From Collinsella aerofaciens (GTDB lineage Bacteria; Actinomycetota; Coriobacteriia; Coriobacteriales; Coriobacteriaceae), in contig NAKE01000001.1 of the NCBI GenBank assembly GCA_008680965.1, forward strand, positions 372,001-436,000: a stretch of 64,000 bases of DNA, given 5' to 3'. Made by a program: the position numbers and the translations under genes. Positions 51,985 through 60,748 of the stretch are shown in pieces. The notes under the pieces are model-generated. The model was not told the origin of the DNA, made no database searches, and saw only the letters and a program-made list of their open reading frames with translations. Positions within the stretch are counted from its first letter, which is position 1. Each line of letters begins with the position of its first letter.

Positions 51985-52536
51985 CTAGAACTTGACGGTT
52001 GGTGCCTGGCGGGCGGCCTCGGCGGCCTCGAAGCCCTGGCGCTCCTTAAACTGGAAGATGCCGGCAAAGATAACAGCCGGGAACGTCTGGATGGCGTTGT
52101 TGTAGCTGAGCACGCAATCGTTGTAGCTCTGGCGCGCGTAGCTCACCTTGTTCTCGGTGTCCTCGAGCGTGGACTGGAGCTGCGTAAAGTTGGTATTTGC
52201 CTTAAGGTCGGGGTAGGCCTCGGCGACGGCAAAGAGCTGGCGCAGCGCACCGGTCAGCACGTTGTCCGCTTCCATCTTGGCCTCGGGGGTGGTGGCGCTC
52301 ACGGCGGCGTTGCGCGCGTTGACTACGGCGGCGAGCGTGTCCTGCTCGTGCTTGGCGTAGCCCTTGACGGTCTCGACCAGGTTAGGGATCAGGTCGTTGC
52401 GGCGCTGCAGCTGCGTGTCGATGTTCTGCCAGGCATTATCGATGCGATTGCGCTTGGTGACCATGTTGTTGTAGATGCCGGCGATGGCGCTGGCGATCAC
52501 AACGACAACAACGATACCGATGATGACGGGAAGCAT
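51985..52536 (-). CDS. lemA: LemA family protein
   Basis: A 183-residue membrane-anchored helical protein. One N-terminal helix (about 3-22) is followed by the family hallmarks NRIDNAWQNIDTQLQRRNDLIPNLVETVK (about 31-59 in pieces) and a C-terminal AIQTFPAVIFAGIFQF. Length is typical. The biochemical function of LemA proteins is unknown; they are often linked to envelope or stress functions. It is divergent from a TetR-family gene. Confidence 0.92.
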   Translation of the reverse strand: MLPVIIGIVVVVVIASAIAGIYNNMVTKRNRIDNAWQNIDTQLQRRNDLIPNLVETVKGYAKHEQDTLAAVVNARNAAVSATTPEAKMEADNVLTGALRQLFAVAEAYPDLKANTNFTQLQSTLEDTENKVSYARQSYNDCVLSYNNAIQTFPAVIFAGIFQFKERQGFEAAEAARQAPTVKF

Positions 52537-52747
52537 GATGTCTCCGTTTCGAATGGCAGCGGCGTTTTGCGCCGGCTGCCGTTGGTGTAACGCTACTAGT
52601 ATACCCGCAACCTTTGGCGATACCGAACTTTCCGGTAAGCGTTATGTTTCCGCCAAGGAGGGGCCGCCAATATGGAACGGGTGGTACAGGTGTAAGATAT
52701 GCGACAAATTAAGGAATGCTGTCTACACCTTGAGGATGGCGATATGG

Positions 52748-53332
52748 ATGGACCTTCGCATCAAGAAAACCTATCGTGCCCTGTTCGATGCTTTTACCGA
52801 GCTCTTGGAAGAGCATCGGTTTGAGGATTTGACGGTTGCCATGCTTTGCGACCGGGCCCTGATTCGCCGCACGACGTTCTATAAGCATTTTCGCGATAAA
52901 AACGATTACTTTGCCTTCTATATCGATGAGCTTATGACGGGCTTGCCGCAAAACCGGACCGATGCAGCGGACGCGGAGCCGCTTGATGACGTACGGGCGC
53001 TTCGCCATGAGGTCTTTGACGATGCCATGAATATGATTCTGGCGCATGAGCAGCTCATGGATAACCTTTTGGCCAGCAGCATGTCGGGCATGCTGACCGG
53101 CATGATTTGCGACCGCATTGCGCGTTCCATCCGCGAGCGTGTGATGAGCTCGCTTGCCGAAGATGCCCTGGCGCCCGTTTCGCTCGAGACGACATCGGAG
53201 TTTATCGCCGGTGGCATTATTCGACTGTTCACAAATTGGTGGGAGTCGGGTCACGATCTTGAGCGTCGACCCGAGATAGCCGACGTGGTCGATGCGCTGT
53301 TTGAGCGCACCATGACGCCGGTGAATCACTAA
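52748..53332 (+). CDS. TetR-family transcriptional regulator
   Basis: A 194-residue regulator. The N-terminal helix-turn-helix has KKTYRALFDAFTELLEEHRFEDLTV (in pieces), then CDRALIRRTTFYKHFRDKNDYF, the typical recognition helix. The C-terminal helical ligand domain is poorly conserved, resembling the DhaS/TetR_C_8 type. The start is uncertain among two nearby ATGs (52736, 52748); GAGG suits the second. Large upstream extensions of the open frame overlap lemA and are rejected. No target is obvious; lemA across the divergent region is one candidate. Confidence 0.85.
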   Translation: MDLRIKKTYRALFDAFTELLEEHRFEDLTVAMLCDRALIRRTTFYKHFRDKNDYFAFYIDELMTGLPQNRTDAADAEPLDDVRALRHEVFDDAMNMILAHEQLMDNLLASSMSGMLTGMICDRIARSIRERVMSSLAEDALAPVSLETTSEFIAGGIIRLFTNWWESGHDLERRPEIADVVDALFERTMTPVNH

Positions 53333-53334
53333 GG

Positions 53335-53424
53335 TGGCGGAGAGAGGGGGATTCGAACCCCCGGAACGCTCTCGCGCTCAACGGTTTTCAAGACCGCCGC
53401 ATTCAACCGCTCTGCCATCTCTCC
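53335..53424 (-). tRNA. tRNA-Ser (anticodon UGA)
   Basis: The minus strand reads GGAGAGATGGCAGAGCGG..., with acceptor GGAGAGA pairing TCTCTCC. The anticodon loop is CTTGAAA with anticodon TGA. A long variable arm (GCGCGAGAGCG) is typical of class II tRNAs. The T-arm GGGGGTTCGAATCCCCC is perfect, the discriminator is G, and CCA is encoded. About 90 nt. Confidence 0.97.
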
Positions 53425-53475
53425 GTAAGTCGTAATGATAGCATCGTTTTGAATTTGCAACAGGGAAGGCGAACG

Positions 53476-55251
53476 ATGACGATCACCGAAATCGACGAGA
53501 AGTTCATGCGCGAGGCGCTGGCGGAGGCGCGCGCCGCCGCTGCGGTGGGCGAGGTACCGATTGGTGCCGTGGTAGTGCGCGCGGGCGAGATTGTCGCGAG
53601 GGCGCATAATCGCCGCGAGCTCGACCAGGATCCTTCGGCGCATGCCGAATTTTTGGCCCTGTGTGCCGCCGCTCAGACGCTTGGACGCTGGCGCCTTTCC
53701 GATTGCACGGTCTACGTGACGCTCGAGCCCTGCTGTATGTGCGCGGGGCTTATGGTTAACGCGCGCGTGGGGCGTTGCGCGTATGGCGCGACCGATGCCA
53801 AGGCGGGCGCGCTGGGTTCGCTGTACGACCTCAATGCCGATTCGCGCCTGAACCATCGGTTTAATGTGACCGCCGGCGTGCTGGCAGGCGAGTGCCGTGA
53901 AGTGCTGAGCAGCTATTTTGCTGGCCTGCGCGGTGTCGACGGCGTCGGTTGCGGTTTGAACCTTGAGGCGCATGCGTCTCACGCCGAGGCGCTCGCGGGT
54001 GTTGGAGATCTCACCGACGAGACGGTCGACTTTGGCCCCGTGCAGCGGCGGCCCCGCCGTGTGCTGCTGGCGATCGACTCCTTCAAGGGCAGCGTGTCGA
54101 GTGCGCAGGCGGAGGAGGCCGTTGCCGAAGGCGTGCGCCGTGTGTGGCCCGATGCCGAGCTGGGCGCTTTGCCGCTGGCAGATGGTGGCGAGGGAACGCT
54201 CGACGCCATCGCCGCACGCGGTGGCGAGCTTTCAACCTGCGAGGTTGCAGGTCCCTTGGGCGACCGCGTGTCTGCCCGGATGCTGGTGGACGGCGAGCAC
54301 GAGTCCGCGGTCATCGAGATGGCCGAGGCGGCGGGTATTGGGTATTCACCTTGCACGGAGTCGGCGGCGTTGGCGGCCACAACCTATGGCGTGGGCGAAC
54401 TGATGCTTCGTGCGCTTCGCGCGGGTGCAAAGACTATCTATATTGGTCTGGGCGGCAGTGCCACCAACGACGGTGGCGCCGGCATGCTGCAGGCGCTGGG
54501 CGCCCACCTTGTCGATGAGTGTGGCTGCAATATCGCCCCCGGTCTCGCGGGCCTTGAACACGTGACGAGTATCGATTTGGCACCGGCGCTTCGGGCGCTG
54601 AATGGCGCGCGTATCATCGTGCTTTCCGATGTCGAGAATCCGCTCGTGGGGCGTCGAGGCGCACTGGCGGTGTTTGGCGGGCAGAAGGGTCTGCCGACGG
54701 GTGATGCCGAGGTGCTGAGCAGGTACGACAGCTGGATGGTCGGCTACGGCCGCCTGCTCGATGCAGCGATTACCGGGGCGCGGGCTCAGGGGTTGTTGCG
54801 CGTGCCCGAGGGTGCACGGACATTTGGCTCGGTGCTCGGCGTGCCCGGTGCCGGTGCTGCTGGCGGCCTGGGTGCCGCGCTGCTGGCGCTCGGGGCGGAG
54901 TTGCGTTCGGGCGTTGAGACGGTGCTCGATCTCGTGGGGTTTGATGAGCGCGTGCGTGATGTCGACCTGGTCATTACAGGCGAGGGCAATATGGACGAGC
55001 AATCCGCCGCCGGTAAGGCACCGGTGGGCGTGGCGCGTCGCGCCAAGCGATATGGCAAGTCGGTAGCCGCTGTCGTGGGCGGTCGTGCTGACAACCTGGA
55101 TGCGGTGTATGGGCAGGGCATCGACCTGGTTTTGCCAGTCTGTCGCAGACCCATGGGCCTTGAGCTGGCGCTCGATTCCCAGGAAGCCATAACCAACCTC
55201 ATCTGCGCCGGTGAAGCAGCCGCTCAATCCTACGACCTCGCCCGCCTCTAA
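53476..55251 (+). CDS. Fusion of tRNA adenosine(34) deaminase (TadA) and glycerate kinase
   Basis: A single 591-residue frame with two enzymes. Residues 1-155 are TadA: H56-A-E58 and P85-C-C-M-C89 are the zinc and catalytic motifs, and EVPIGAVVV and the C-terminal FAGLR fit. TadA makes the inosine at wobble position 34 of tRNA-Arg(ACG). Residues about 195-591 are a GlxK/GarK-type glycerate kinase: RVLLAIDSFKGSVSSAQ, LADGGEGTLDA, GLGGSATNDGGAGML and GKAPVGVARRAK, with a complete length of about 395. A 40-residue linker joins them. GGGAAGG fixes the ATG at 53476. It is oriented away from the adjacent tRNA-Ser gene. Both active sites appear intact, so neither part looks decayed. Confidence 0.9.
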   Translation: MTITEIDEKFMREALAEARAAAAVGEVPIGAVVVRAGEIVARAHNRRELDQDPSAHAEFLALCAAAQTLGRWRLSDCTVYVTLEPCCMCAGLMVNARVGRCAYGATDAKAGALGSLYDLNADSRLNHRFNVTAGVLAGECREVLSSYFAGLRGVDGVGCGLNLEAHASHAEALAGVGDLTDETVDFGPVQRRPRRVLLAIDSFKGSVSSAQAEEAVAEGVRRVWPDAELGALPLADGGEGTLDAIAARGGELSTCEVAGPLGDRVSARMLVDGEHESAVIEMAEAAGIGYSPCTESAALAATTYGVGELMLRALRAGAKTIYIGLGGSATNDGGAGMLQALGAHLVDECGCNIAPGLAGLEHVTSIDLAPALRALNGARIIVLSDVENPLVGRRGALAVFGGQKGLPTGDAEVLSRYDSWMVGYGRLLDAAITGARAQGLLRVPEGARTFGSVLGVPGAGAAGGLGAALLALGAELRSGVETVLDLVGFDERVRDVDLVITGEGNMDEQSAAGKAPVGVARRAKRYGKSVAAVVGGRADNLDAVYGQGIDLVLPVCRRPMGLELALDSQEAITNLICAGEAAAQSYDLARL

Positions 55252-55261
55252 AACCCATCCC

Positions 55262-55340
55262 CTCGATAAGTTGCGGTGAAATACGGAGTGTTTTTGCCTT
55301 TAAGGTGCCAATTCAGTCCGTATTCCACCGCAACTTCGAG
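55262..55340. repeat. Nested palindrome downstream of the TadA-glycerate kinase gene
   Basis: AGTTGCGGTGAAATACGGA (55269) pairs with TCCGTATTCCACCGCAACT (55317) with one mismatch, and CTCGA/TCGAG lies outside. There is no T-run. Confidence 0.8.
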
Positions 55341-55563
55341 AATGGCTATCCGAGGCTGACTGCCTTGGGTCTCGAGCTGGACCGCTTGCCACGAAATGCG
55401 GCCATCTACTGCGTTTAGCCGAGCACCCTCGACCATCCCGGAATATGCGAAAATAAAACCGCAGGTAGACGGCTTGTCGATTTTCGAAAAAGCCGGCTAT
55501 GGTTGACCCCCTCGGCTTAAACGTAGTAGATAGGCCCCTTTCGTGGCACGGCGTCAGACCAGT

Positions 55564-55640
55564 CTAATTGGGATGGGCCTTATTTGACTACTTGTCGATC
55601 TGATTGCCCGAGTAGTCAAAAAAGCCCCGTTCCAAATTAG
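55564..55640. repeat. REP-like palindrome, AAATTAG type, copy 2 (long)
   Basis: CTAATTGGGATGGGCCTTAT and TTTGACTACT pair with AGTAGTCAAA and AAAGCCCCGTTCCAAATTAG, with several mismatches. It shares its core with 42824-42862. Confidence 0.75.
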
Positions 55641-55680
55641 CCATCTTGCCCCATCGGGCGGGAGCGGGTAAGATATATCG

Positions 55681-55804
55681 AGCGCCTAGCGCGTTCGATG
55701 GGTTCGGATGACGACATGTTCCGAATCTGGTCAGGTCCGGAAGGAAGCAGCCATAAGGAGCCTCTGTCGGGCATCCGAATCCATCGAGTGCGCGGGCGCT
55801 TTTT
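55681..55804 (+). ncRNA. ffs: Signal recognition particle RNA, small bacterial type
   Basis: The diagnostic apical sequence GGTCAGGTCCGGAAGGAAGC is followed by AGCCATAAG. The long hairpin is closed by AGCGCC...GGCGCT, CGATGGGTTCGGATG and CATCCGAATCCATCG, and ends in TTTTT, which can act as the terminator. About 120 nt, the 4.5S-like form that binds Ffh. A TAAGATATA box at about 55669 may be the promoter. Ends are inferred from the stem. Confidence 0.94.
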
Positions 55805-55926
55805 GGTGCCGCGACATGGCCCGGCCGGCGACGAGGTATTTGGTGTCTCACTGGTCCTCGGCTGCGCCTGCGGGATCGCTCGACTACCAAATGCCTCGTC
55901 ACCGGCCGGGCCCCGTCGTCCAAAAA
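55799..55926. repeat. 27-bp inverted repeat element downstream of ffs
   Basis: Arms 55818-55844 (GGCCCGGCCGGCGACGAGG...) and 55886-55912 pair in 25 of 27 positions. The pairing resumes further out as TTTTTGG/CCAAAAA. The 41-bp interior is GC-rich and may fold. The stretch 55927-56115 beyond it holds no gene I can support. Confidence 0.82.
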
Positions 55927-56115
55927 TCACCCGTAGAGGCGCATTATCGGAAGACTTAATCCCTTGTTTTGTGCTGCTCGCCGGCTTTGCCAAAACAGCG
56001 ACGGTTTTTATCACCACTCAAGACTCTTCTGTAACGAGTTGCTTACGCATTTCCAGGGCTCGCCGTACTATCATGAATCAGATTGAATTGAAATGATGAT
56101 AGGGAGCGCCTATAC

Positions 56116-57969
56116 ATGATTGAGCTGCTCAGGCGTTTTGGTGGCAAGTTTCGCCGATATATGGTGATTGGCCCGGCGTGCAAGTTGATCGAAGTGATTT
56201 TTGACCTGCTTACGCCGCTGGTGATTGCCCAGATGATCGATAAGGGCATTGGCTCGCACGACGTGAGCGCCGTTATCCACTACGGCATGGTACTTGCCGC
56301 TATGGCCGTGATCGGCATCTCGTTTACGCTCGTCTGCCAAAAGATGGCGGCGCTGACCTCGCAGGGCATGGGCACCGACATTCGCGGCGCGCTCTACGAG
56401 CACATCAATAAGCTGAGCTATGCCGAGCTCGATCGCTTTGGCACGCCGTCGCTCATCACGCGCATTACCAACGATGTCAACCAGGTGCAGCTCGCTGTGG
56501 CGCTCGGTGTGCGTATGCTCATCCGTTGGCCCTTCCTAGCAGTGGGATCCATGTGCGCGGCCCTTGCCATCGACCTTAAGCTCGGCATGATCTTTTTGAT
56601 TTGCACGCCCGCCATCGGCCTGGTGTTCTGGTTTGTCATGGCGCGCTGCATTCCGTACTACAAGCAGCTGCAGGCAAAGCTCGACCGCATCGCGCTCATT
56701 TGCCGCGAGGGCCTTTCGGGCGCCCGCGTGGTCCGGGCGTTTGTGCGCGAGGGTCACGAGCGTGAGCGTTTTGCCCAAGCGGCCGACGATCAGGCCAATA
56801 CTGCCATCGCGGTGGGCAAGCTCTCGTCGATCCTTAATCCCGTCACGTTTTTGGTGATGAACCTGGGCGTGTGTGCCATCCTGTGGGTGGGTGGCATCCA
56901 GGTCAACGTGGGCGAGCTCACGCAGGGTCAGGTCATGGCGTTCGTCAACTACATGACGCAGACCCTGACCTCCATCGTGTATGTCGCCAACCTGGTCGTG
57001 GTCTTTACCAAGGCGAGCGCCAGCGCGTCGCGTATCAACGAGGTGCTCAATTGCGAGCCGAGCATCACCGACGAGGACAACGAGCCGGTCGCACTGCCCG
57101 AGCCGGGCAATGTCGCTCCAGTTCCCGCGCTGAGCTTGAGCCATGCGAGCTTCTCCTTTGGCGCGGGCGCCGCCAACGCCGTCAATGACGTAACCCTGGA
57201 ACTCCCGCTGGGCAAAACGCTCGGCATTATCGGCGGCACGGGCAGCGGTAAGTCGACGCTCGTCTCGCTCATCCCGCGCCTGTACGACACGGGCATCGGC
57301 AGCGTGAGCGTAATGGGTGCCGACGTGCGCGCCTGGCCGCTCGATCAGCTGCGCCATGTGGTCGCGACCGTACCGCAGCGCGCGTCGCTCGTGAGCGGCA
57401 CGATCCGCAGCAACCTAACCTGGCGCGATGAGTCGGCGACCGATGAGGAGCTGTGGGCGGCGCTCGATATAGCGCAGGCCAGCGAGTTCGTGCGCAACAA
57501 GCCGCAGGGGCTTGACGCTCCGGTTGAGGCGGGCGGCAAGAACTTTAGCGGCGGTCAGCGCCAGCGCCTGACCGTCGCGCGCGCCCTGGTGGGCTCGCCG
57601 CAGATTCTGATCATGGATGACTCCGCCTCGGCGCTCGACTTTAAGACCGATGCGGCGCTTCGCCATGCCATTCGCGAGCGCAGCGTACGCGGTGCCGCCG
57701 CGGGCGGGCTCCCGCTGACCACGGTGATCGTGAGTCAGCGCGTCTCGACCGTGCGCGATGCCGACATGATCTGCGTGCTCGACCACGGCTCGGTCGCGGG
57801 CCTGGGTACGCACGACGAGCTGTACGCAAGCTGCCAGCTCTATCGCGAGATTTGCCAGTCGCAGCTGCGCCGCGAGGAACTCGAGGGCCAGCAGAGGAGT
57901 GCGGCGCCCACGTCAGCCCCAGGCGCCCAGATCGCCTCCGCATCCGCCCGCGCAAAGGAGGGCTGCTAA
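56116..57969 (+). CDS. Second heterodimeric ABC exporter, subunit 1
   Basis: A 617-residue half-transporter with six helices and an ATPase. Walker A GGTGSGKST is near 373 and the signature FSGGQ near 477. Walker B ends I-M-D-D-S, again with aspartate for the catalytic glutamate. An Ala/Ser/Gln-rich tail of about 30 residues follows the ATPase. GGGAG precedes the ATG. It resembles the exporter at 44.6 kb in architecture but is not a recent copy. No regulator gene is adjacent. Confidence 0.92.
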   Translation: MIELLRRFGGKFRRYMVIGPACKLIEVIFDLLTPLVIAQMIDKGIGSHDVSAVIHYGMVLAAMAVIGISFTLVCQKMAALTSQGMGTDIRGALYEHINKLSYAELDRFGTPSLITRITNDVNQVQLAVALGVRMLIRWPFLAVGSMCAALAIDLKLGMIFLICTPAIGLVFWFVMARCIPYYKQLQAKLDRIALICREGLSGARVVRAFVREGHERERFAQAADDQANTAIAVGKLSSILNPVTFLVMNLGVCAILWVGGIQVNVGELTQGQVMAFVNYMTQTLTSIVYVANLVVVFTKASASASRINEVLNCEPSITDEDNEPVALPEPGNVAPVPALSLSHASFSFGAGAANAVNDVTLELPLGKTLGIIGGTGSGKSTLVSLIPRLYDTGIGSVSVMGADVRAWPLDQLRHVVATVPQRASLVSGTIRSNLTWRDESATDEELWAALDIAQASEFVRNKPQGLDAPVEAGGKNFSGGQRQRLTVARALVGSPQILIMDDSASALDFKTDAALRHAIRERSVRGAAAGGLPLTTVIVSQRVSTVRDADMICVLDHGSVAGLGTHDELYASCQLYREICQSQLRREELEGQQRSAAPTSAPGAQIASASARAKEGC

Positions 57970-59829
57970 ATGAATCCGTACACTTCTTCCGGTTCGGTCG
58001 CCACGATGACGGCCAACGTGTCCGGCAACGATAGCCTCAACGACCTGGGAGACGGTCCGCGCCAGCCCGGCGATCCCGAGCGCTATCCCGTGGGCGCGGT
58101 GACCCGCCGCCTGATGGGCTACGTCCGTCCGCACCGTATTTCGTTTACGGCGTCGTTTGTGAGCGCCGCCATCTCCGTGATTTTGCAGCTCTACACACCT
58201 ATTCTCATCGGCGAGGGCATCGACCTCATCGTCGCGGCGGGTCGAGTGGACTTCGACGCGCTGCTGCCGCTCGTTACCAAGCTCGCGATTGTCGTCGTAG
58301 GTGCCGCGGCCTTCCAGTGGCTGCAGGGCTATTGCGTCAACCGCCTGTCCTATGAGACGGTGCGCGACATGCGCATGGAGGCGAGCGACAAGCTCAGCCG
58401 CATGCCGCTCAGCTTTATCGACGGCCATGCCCACGGCGACCTCATGAGCCGCGTGGTCAACGACGTCGATCAGGTCGGCGACGGTCTGCTGCAGGGCTTT
58501 ACCCAGCTTTTCACCGGCGTTATCACCATCGTTGGCACGCTCGCATTTATGCTCTCCATTAACCTGACCATGACGCTCGTGGTGGTGCTCGTCACGCCGC
58601 TTTCCATTTTTGCAGCCGGCGCCATTGCCAAGCTTTCCAATAAAAGCTTTACGGCCCAGCAGCGTATTCAGGGTCAACTGGGCGGTCATATCGAGGAGTA
58701 TGTGGGTGAGCAAAAGCTCGTGGACGCCTTTGCCTACGGCCCGCACGCTCAACAGCGCTTCGACGCGCTCAACGCCGAGCTCTACACCGCGGGCGAGCGC
58801 GCGCAGTTTATGGGCTCGCTCTCTAACCCCGGTACGCGCTTTATCAACAACATCATCTATGCTGTGGTCGCCGTGATCGGCTGCGTGGGCGTGATCACAG
58901 GCGTGCCGGCGGCGCTTACGGTAGGCGGCGTGCAGATCTTCCTGTCCTACGCCAACCAGTACACCAAGCCGTTCAACGAGGTCACGAACGTCATCACGCA
59001 GATCCAGACGGCATATGCCTCGGCGCGACGGATGTTTGCGCTGCTCGACGCTCGCGAGCAGGAGCCCGACGCTGTGGATGCCATTGAGCTCACCATCCCG
59101 CAGGGCGAGGTTTCGTTTGAGCATGTGGACTTTAGCTATGTGCCCGACCGCAAGCTGCTGCAGGACATTTGCATTGACGCCAAACCCGGCATGCGCTTTG
59201 CCCTGGTCGGTCCCACGGGTTGCGGCAAGACGACGCTCATCAACCTGCTGCTGCGTTTTTACGATATCGATGCCGGACGCATCATGGTCGATGGCCGCTC
59301 CTCGCGTGACTACACACGGGCGAGCCTGCGCCACGCCTTTGGCATGGTGCTGCAGGATACGTGGCTGTTCGAGGGCACGGTGGCCGAAAACATTGCCTAC
59401 GGTTGCCCCGATGCCACGCGCGAGCAGATTGTCGAGGCCGCCAAGCGCGCTCATGCGCACAAGTTTATCGTGCAGCTGCCCGACGGCTACGATACGGTCA
59501 TCGGCGAGGACGGCGGCACGTTTAGCCAGGGCCAAAAACAGCTGCTGTGCATCGCTCGCGTCATGCTCACCGACCCGGCGATCTTGCTGCTGGACGAGGC
59601 GACCTCGAGCATCGATACCCGCACCGAGCTGCAGGTCCAGGCGGCATTCGACGAGCTTATGGCAGGTCGCACAAGCTTTGTCGTGGCGCACCGCCTGAGC
59701 ACCATCCGCAACGCCGACTGCATTCTGGTGATGCGCGACGGCGAGATTATCGAGCGCGGCACGCACGACGAGCTGCTAGCGGCAGGTGGCTTCTACGCCG
59801 AACTCTACCGCAGCCAATTCGCCCAGTGA
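57970..59829 (+). CDS. Second heterodimeric ABC exporter, subunit 2
   Basis: A 619-residue half-transporter whose ATG directly follows the stop of subunit 1. About 50 polar residues precede the first helix. Walker A GPTGCGKTT is near 412, Walker B LLDEATSSID keeps the catalytic glutamate, and the signature is degenerate (FSQGQ). Together the two subunits give one consensus and one degenerate ATP site. The substrate is unknown. Confidence 0.92.
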   Translation: MNPYTSSGSVATMTANVSGNDSLNDLGDGPRQPGDPERYPVGAVTRRLMGYVRPHRISFTASFVSAAISVILQLYTPILIGEGIDLIVAAGRVDFDALLPLVTKLAIVVVGAAAFQWLQGYCVNRLSYETVRDMRMEASDKLSRMPLSFIDGHAHGDLMSRVVNDVDQVGDGLLQGFTQLFTGVITIVGTLAFMLSINLTMTLVVVLVTPLSIFAAGAIAKLSNKSFTAQQRIQGQLGGHIEEYVGEQKLVDAFAYGPHAQQRFDALNAELYTAGERAQFMGSLSNPGTRFINNIIYAVVAVIGCVGVITGVPAALTVGGVQIFLSYANQYTKPFNEVTNVITQIQTAYASARRMFALLDAREQEPDAVDAIELTIPQGEVSFEHVDFSYVPDRKLLQDICIDAKPGMRFALVGPTGCGKTTLINLLLRFYDIDAGRIMVDGRSSRDYTRASLRHAFGMVLQDTWLFEGTVAENIAYGCPDATREQIVEAAKRAHAHKFIVQLPDGYDTVIGEDGGTFSQGQKQLLCIARVMLTDPAILLLDEATSSIDTRTELQVQAAFDELMAGRTSFVVAHRLSTIRNADCILVMRDGEIIERGTHDELLAAGGFYAELYRSQFAQ

Positions 59830-59950
59830 GCAAGCCCGTGGGGCAAATTAATCAATCGACAGACGGTGGTTTACATCTGTCACGTTAGTACTAAGATATT
59901 CATCTAACAAATTGCATTAATGGCTCGAGTTTCGGGGGAAACGAGGCAAC

Positions 59951-60508
59951 GTGACTATGACATGCTCTATGGTGGTCAACAGCAAGAGCGGTAATACCAG
60001 GATGGTTTCGGGCGCGATCAAGCGCGCCTTGCAGGCTGCAGGCGTCGAGTTTATCCATGCCGCCGCGCTGAGCGATGATGCAGATCCGGAGCAGGTCGCG
60101 CACGAGGCAGAGGGTGCCTGCGCTGCCGATACGGTGCTTGTCGGTTTTTGGTGCGACAAGGGTGCCTGCACGCCCTCGGTGGCGGCGTTGCTCTCCGCCT
60201 TGCACGGCAAGCGCGTCTTTTTGTTTGGCACCTGCGGCTTCGGCGCGAGCAAGGACTACTTTAAGCAGATTATCGATCGCGTTTCGTCCAATTTGGCCGA
60301 GGATGCCGAGCTTGCGGGCTGGGCGATGTGCCAGGGCAAGATGGGTCCCGCAGTCAAGCAGCGCTACGAGGCAATGCTCGAGCAAGATCCCGACAATGCT
60401 CGCTTTAAGATGCTGCTCGACAACTGGGTTGCCGCAAAGGACCATCCCACCAAGGAGGACCTGGACAACATGGCCGCAGCCGCCAAGAAGGCCGTGCTGG
60501 GCGAGTAG
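59951..60508 (+). CDS. Flavodoxin-family protein
   Basis: A 185-residue flavodoxin-like protein. The FMN phosphate-binding loop reads NSKSGNTRMV (about 10-19), and VGFWCDKGACTP and FGTCGFGAS are the later flavin-contact loops; their cysteines are notable. It probably carries electrons or acts as a small flavoprotein reductase. GAGG suits the GTG at 59951; an ATG two codons later is possible. A terminator follows. It is separate from the exporter operon by about 120 bp. Confidence 0.82.
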   Translation: MTMTCSMVVNSKSGNTRMVSGAIKRALQAAGVEFIHAAALSDDADPEQVAHEAEGACAADTVLVGFWCDKGACTPSVAALLSALHGKRVFLFGTCGFGASKDYFKQIIDRVSSNLAEDAELAGWAMCQGKMGPAVKQRYEAMLEQDPDNARFKMLLDNWVAAKDHPTKEDLDNMAAAAKKAVLGE

Positions 60509-60545
60509 ATAATCGCCGTCGCGCGCTCGAAATAATACAAACGTG

Positions 60546-60574
60546 AAAGCCTCGAAATTCTCGAGGCTTTTTTC
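60546..60574 (+). terminator. Terminator after the flavodoxin gene
   Basis: AAGCCTCGA pairs with TCGAGGCTT around aattc, followed by TTTTTC. Confidence 0.92.
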
Positions 60575-60592
60575 TTAACACGGGGGTGCGCC

Positions 60593-60748
60593 GTGGCAAG
60601 CGTCTGGGGCGACATTTTCCATCATCCGGACGATGAGTCGGTTTTGGAAGATACGATCTCCTGTATCAGCTGGATGTATAGGCAGATGGAGTACGGCTAC
60701 AAAACGTACCCGGGCTTCTTTACGCACCATTCGATGGGATTCATGTAG
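60593..60748 (+). CDS. Possible small protein or gene fragment
   Basis: A 51-codon frame starting at GTG after GGGGGTG, rich in His, Asp, Tyr and Met (...WGDIFHHPDDESVLED...YGYKTYPGFFTHHSMGFM). Composition looks protein-like, but I recognise no family. It may be the remnant of a larger gene disrupted by the adjacent repeats. Confidence 0.35.
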   Translation: MASVWGDIFHHPDDESVLEDTISCISWMYRQMEYGYKTYPGFFTHHSMGFM

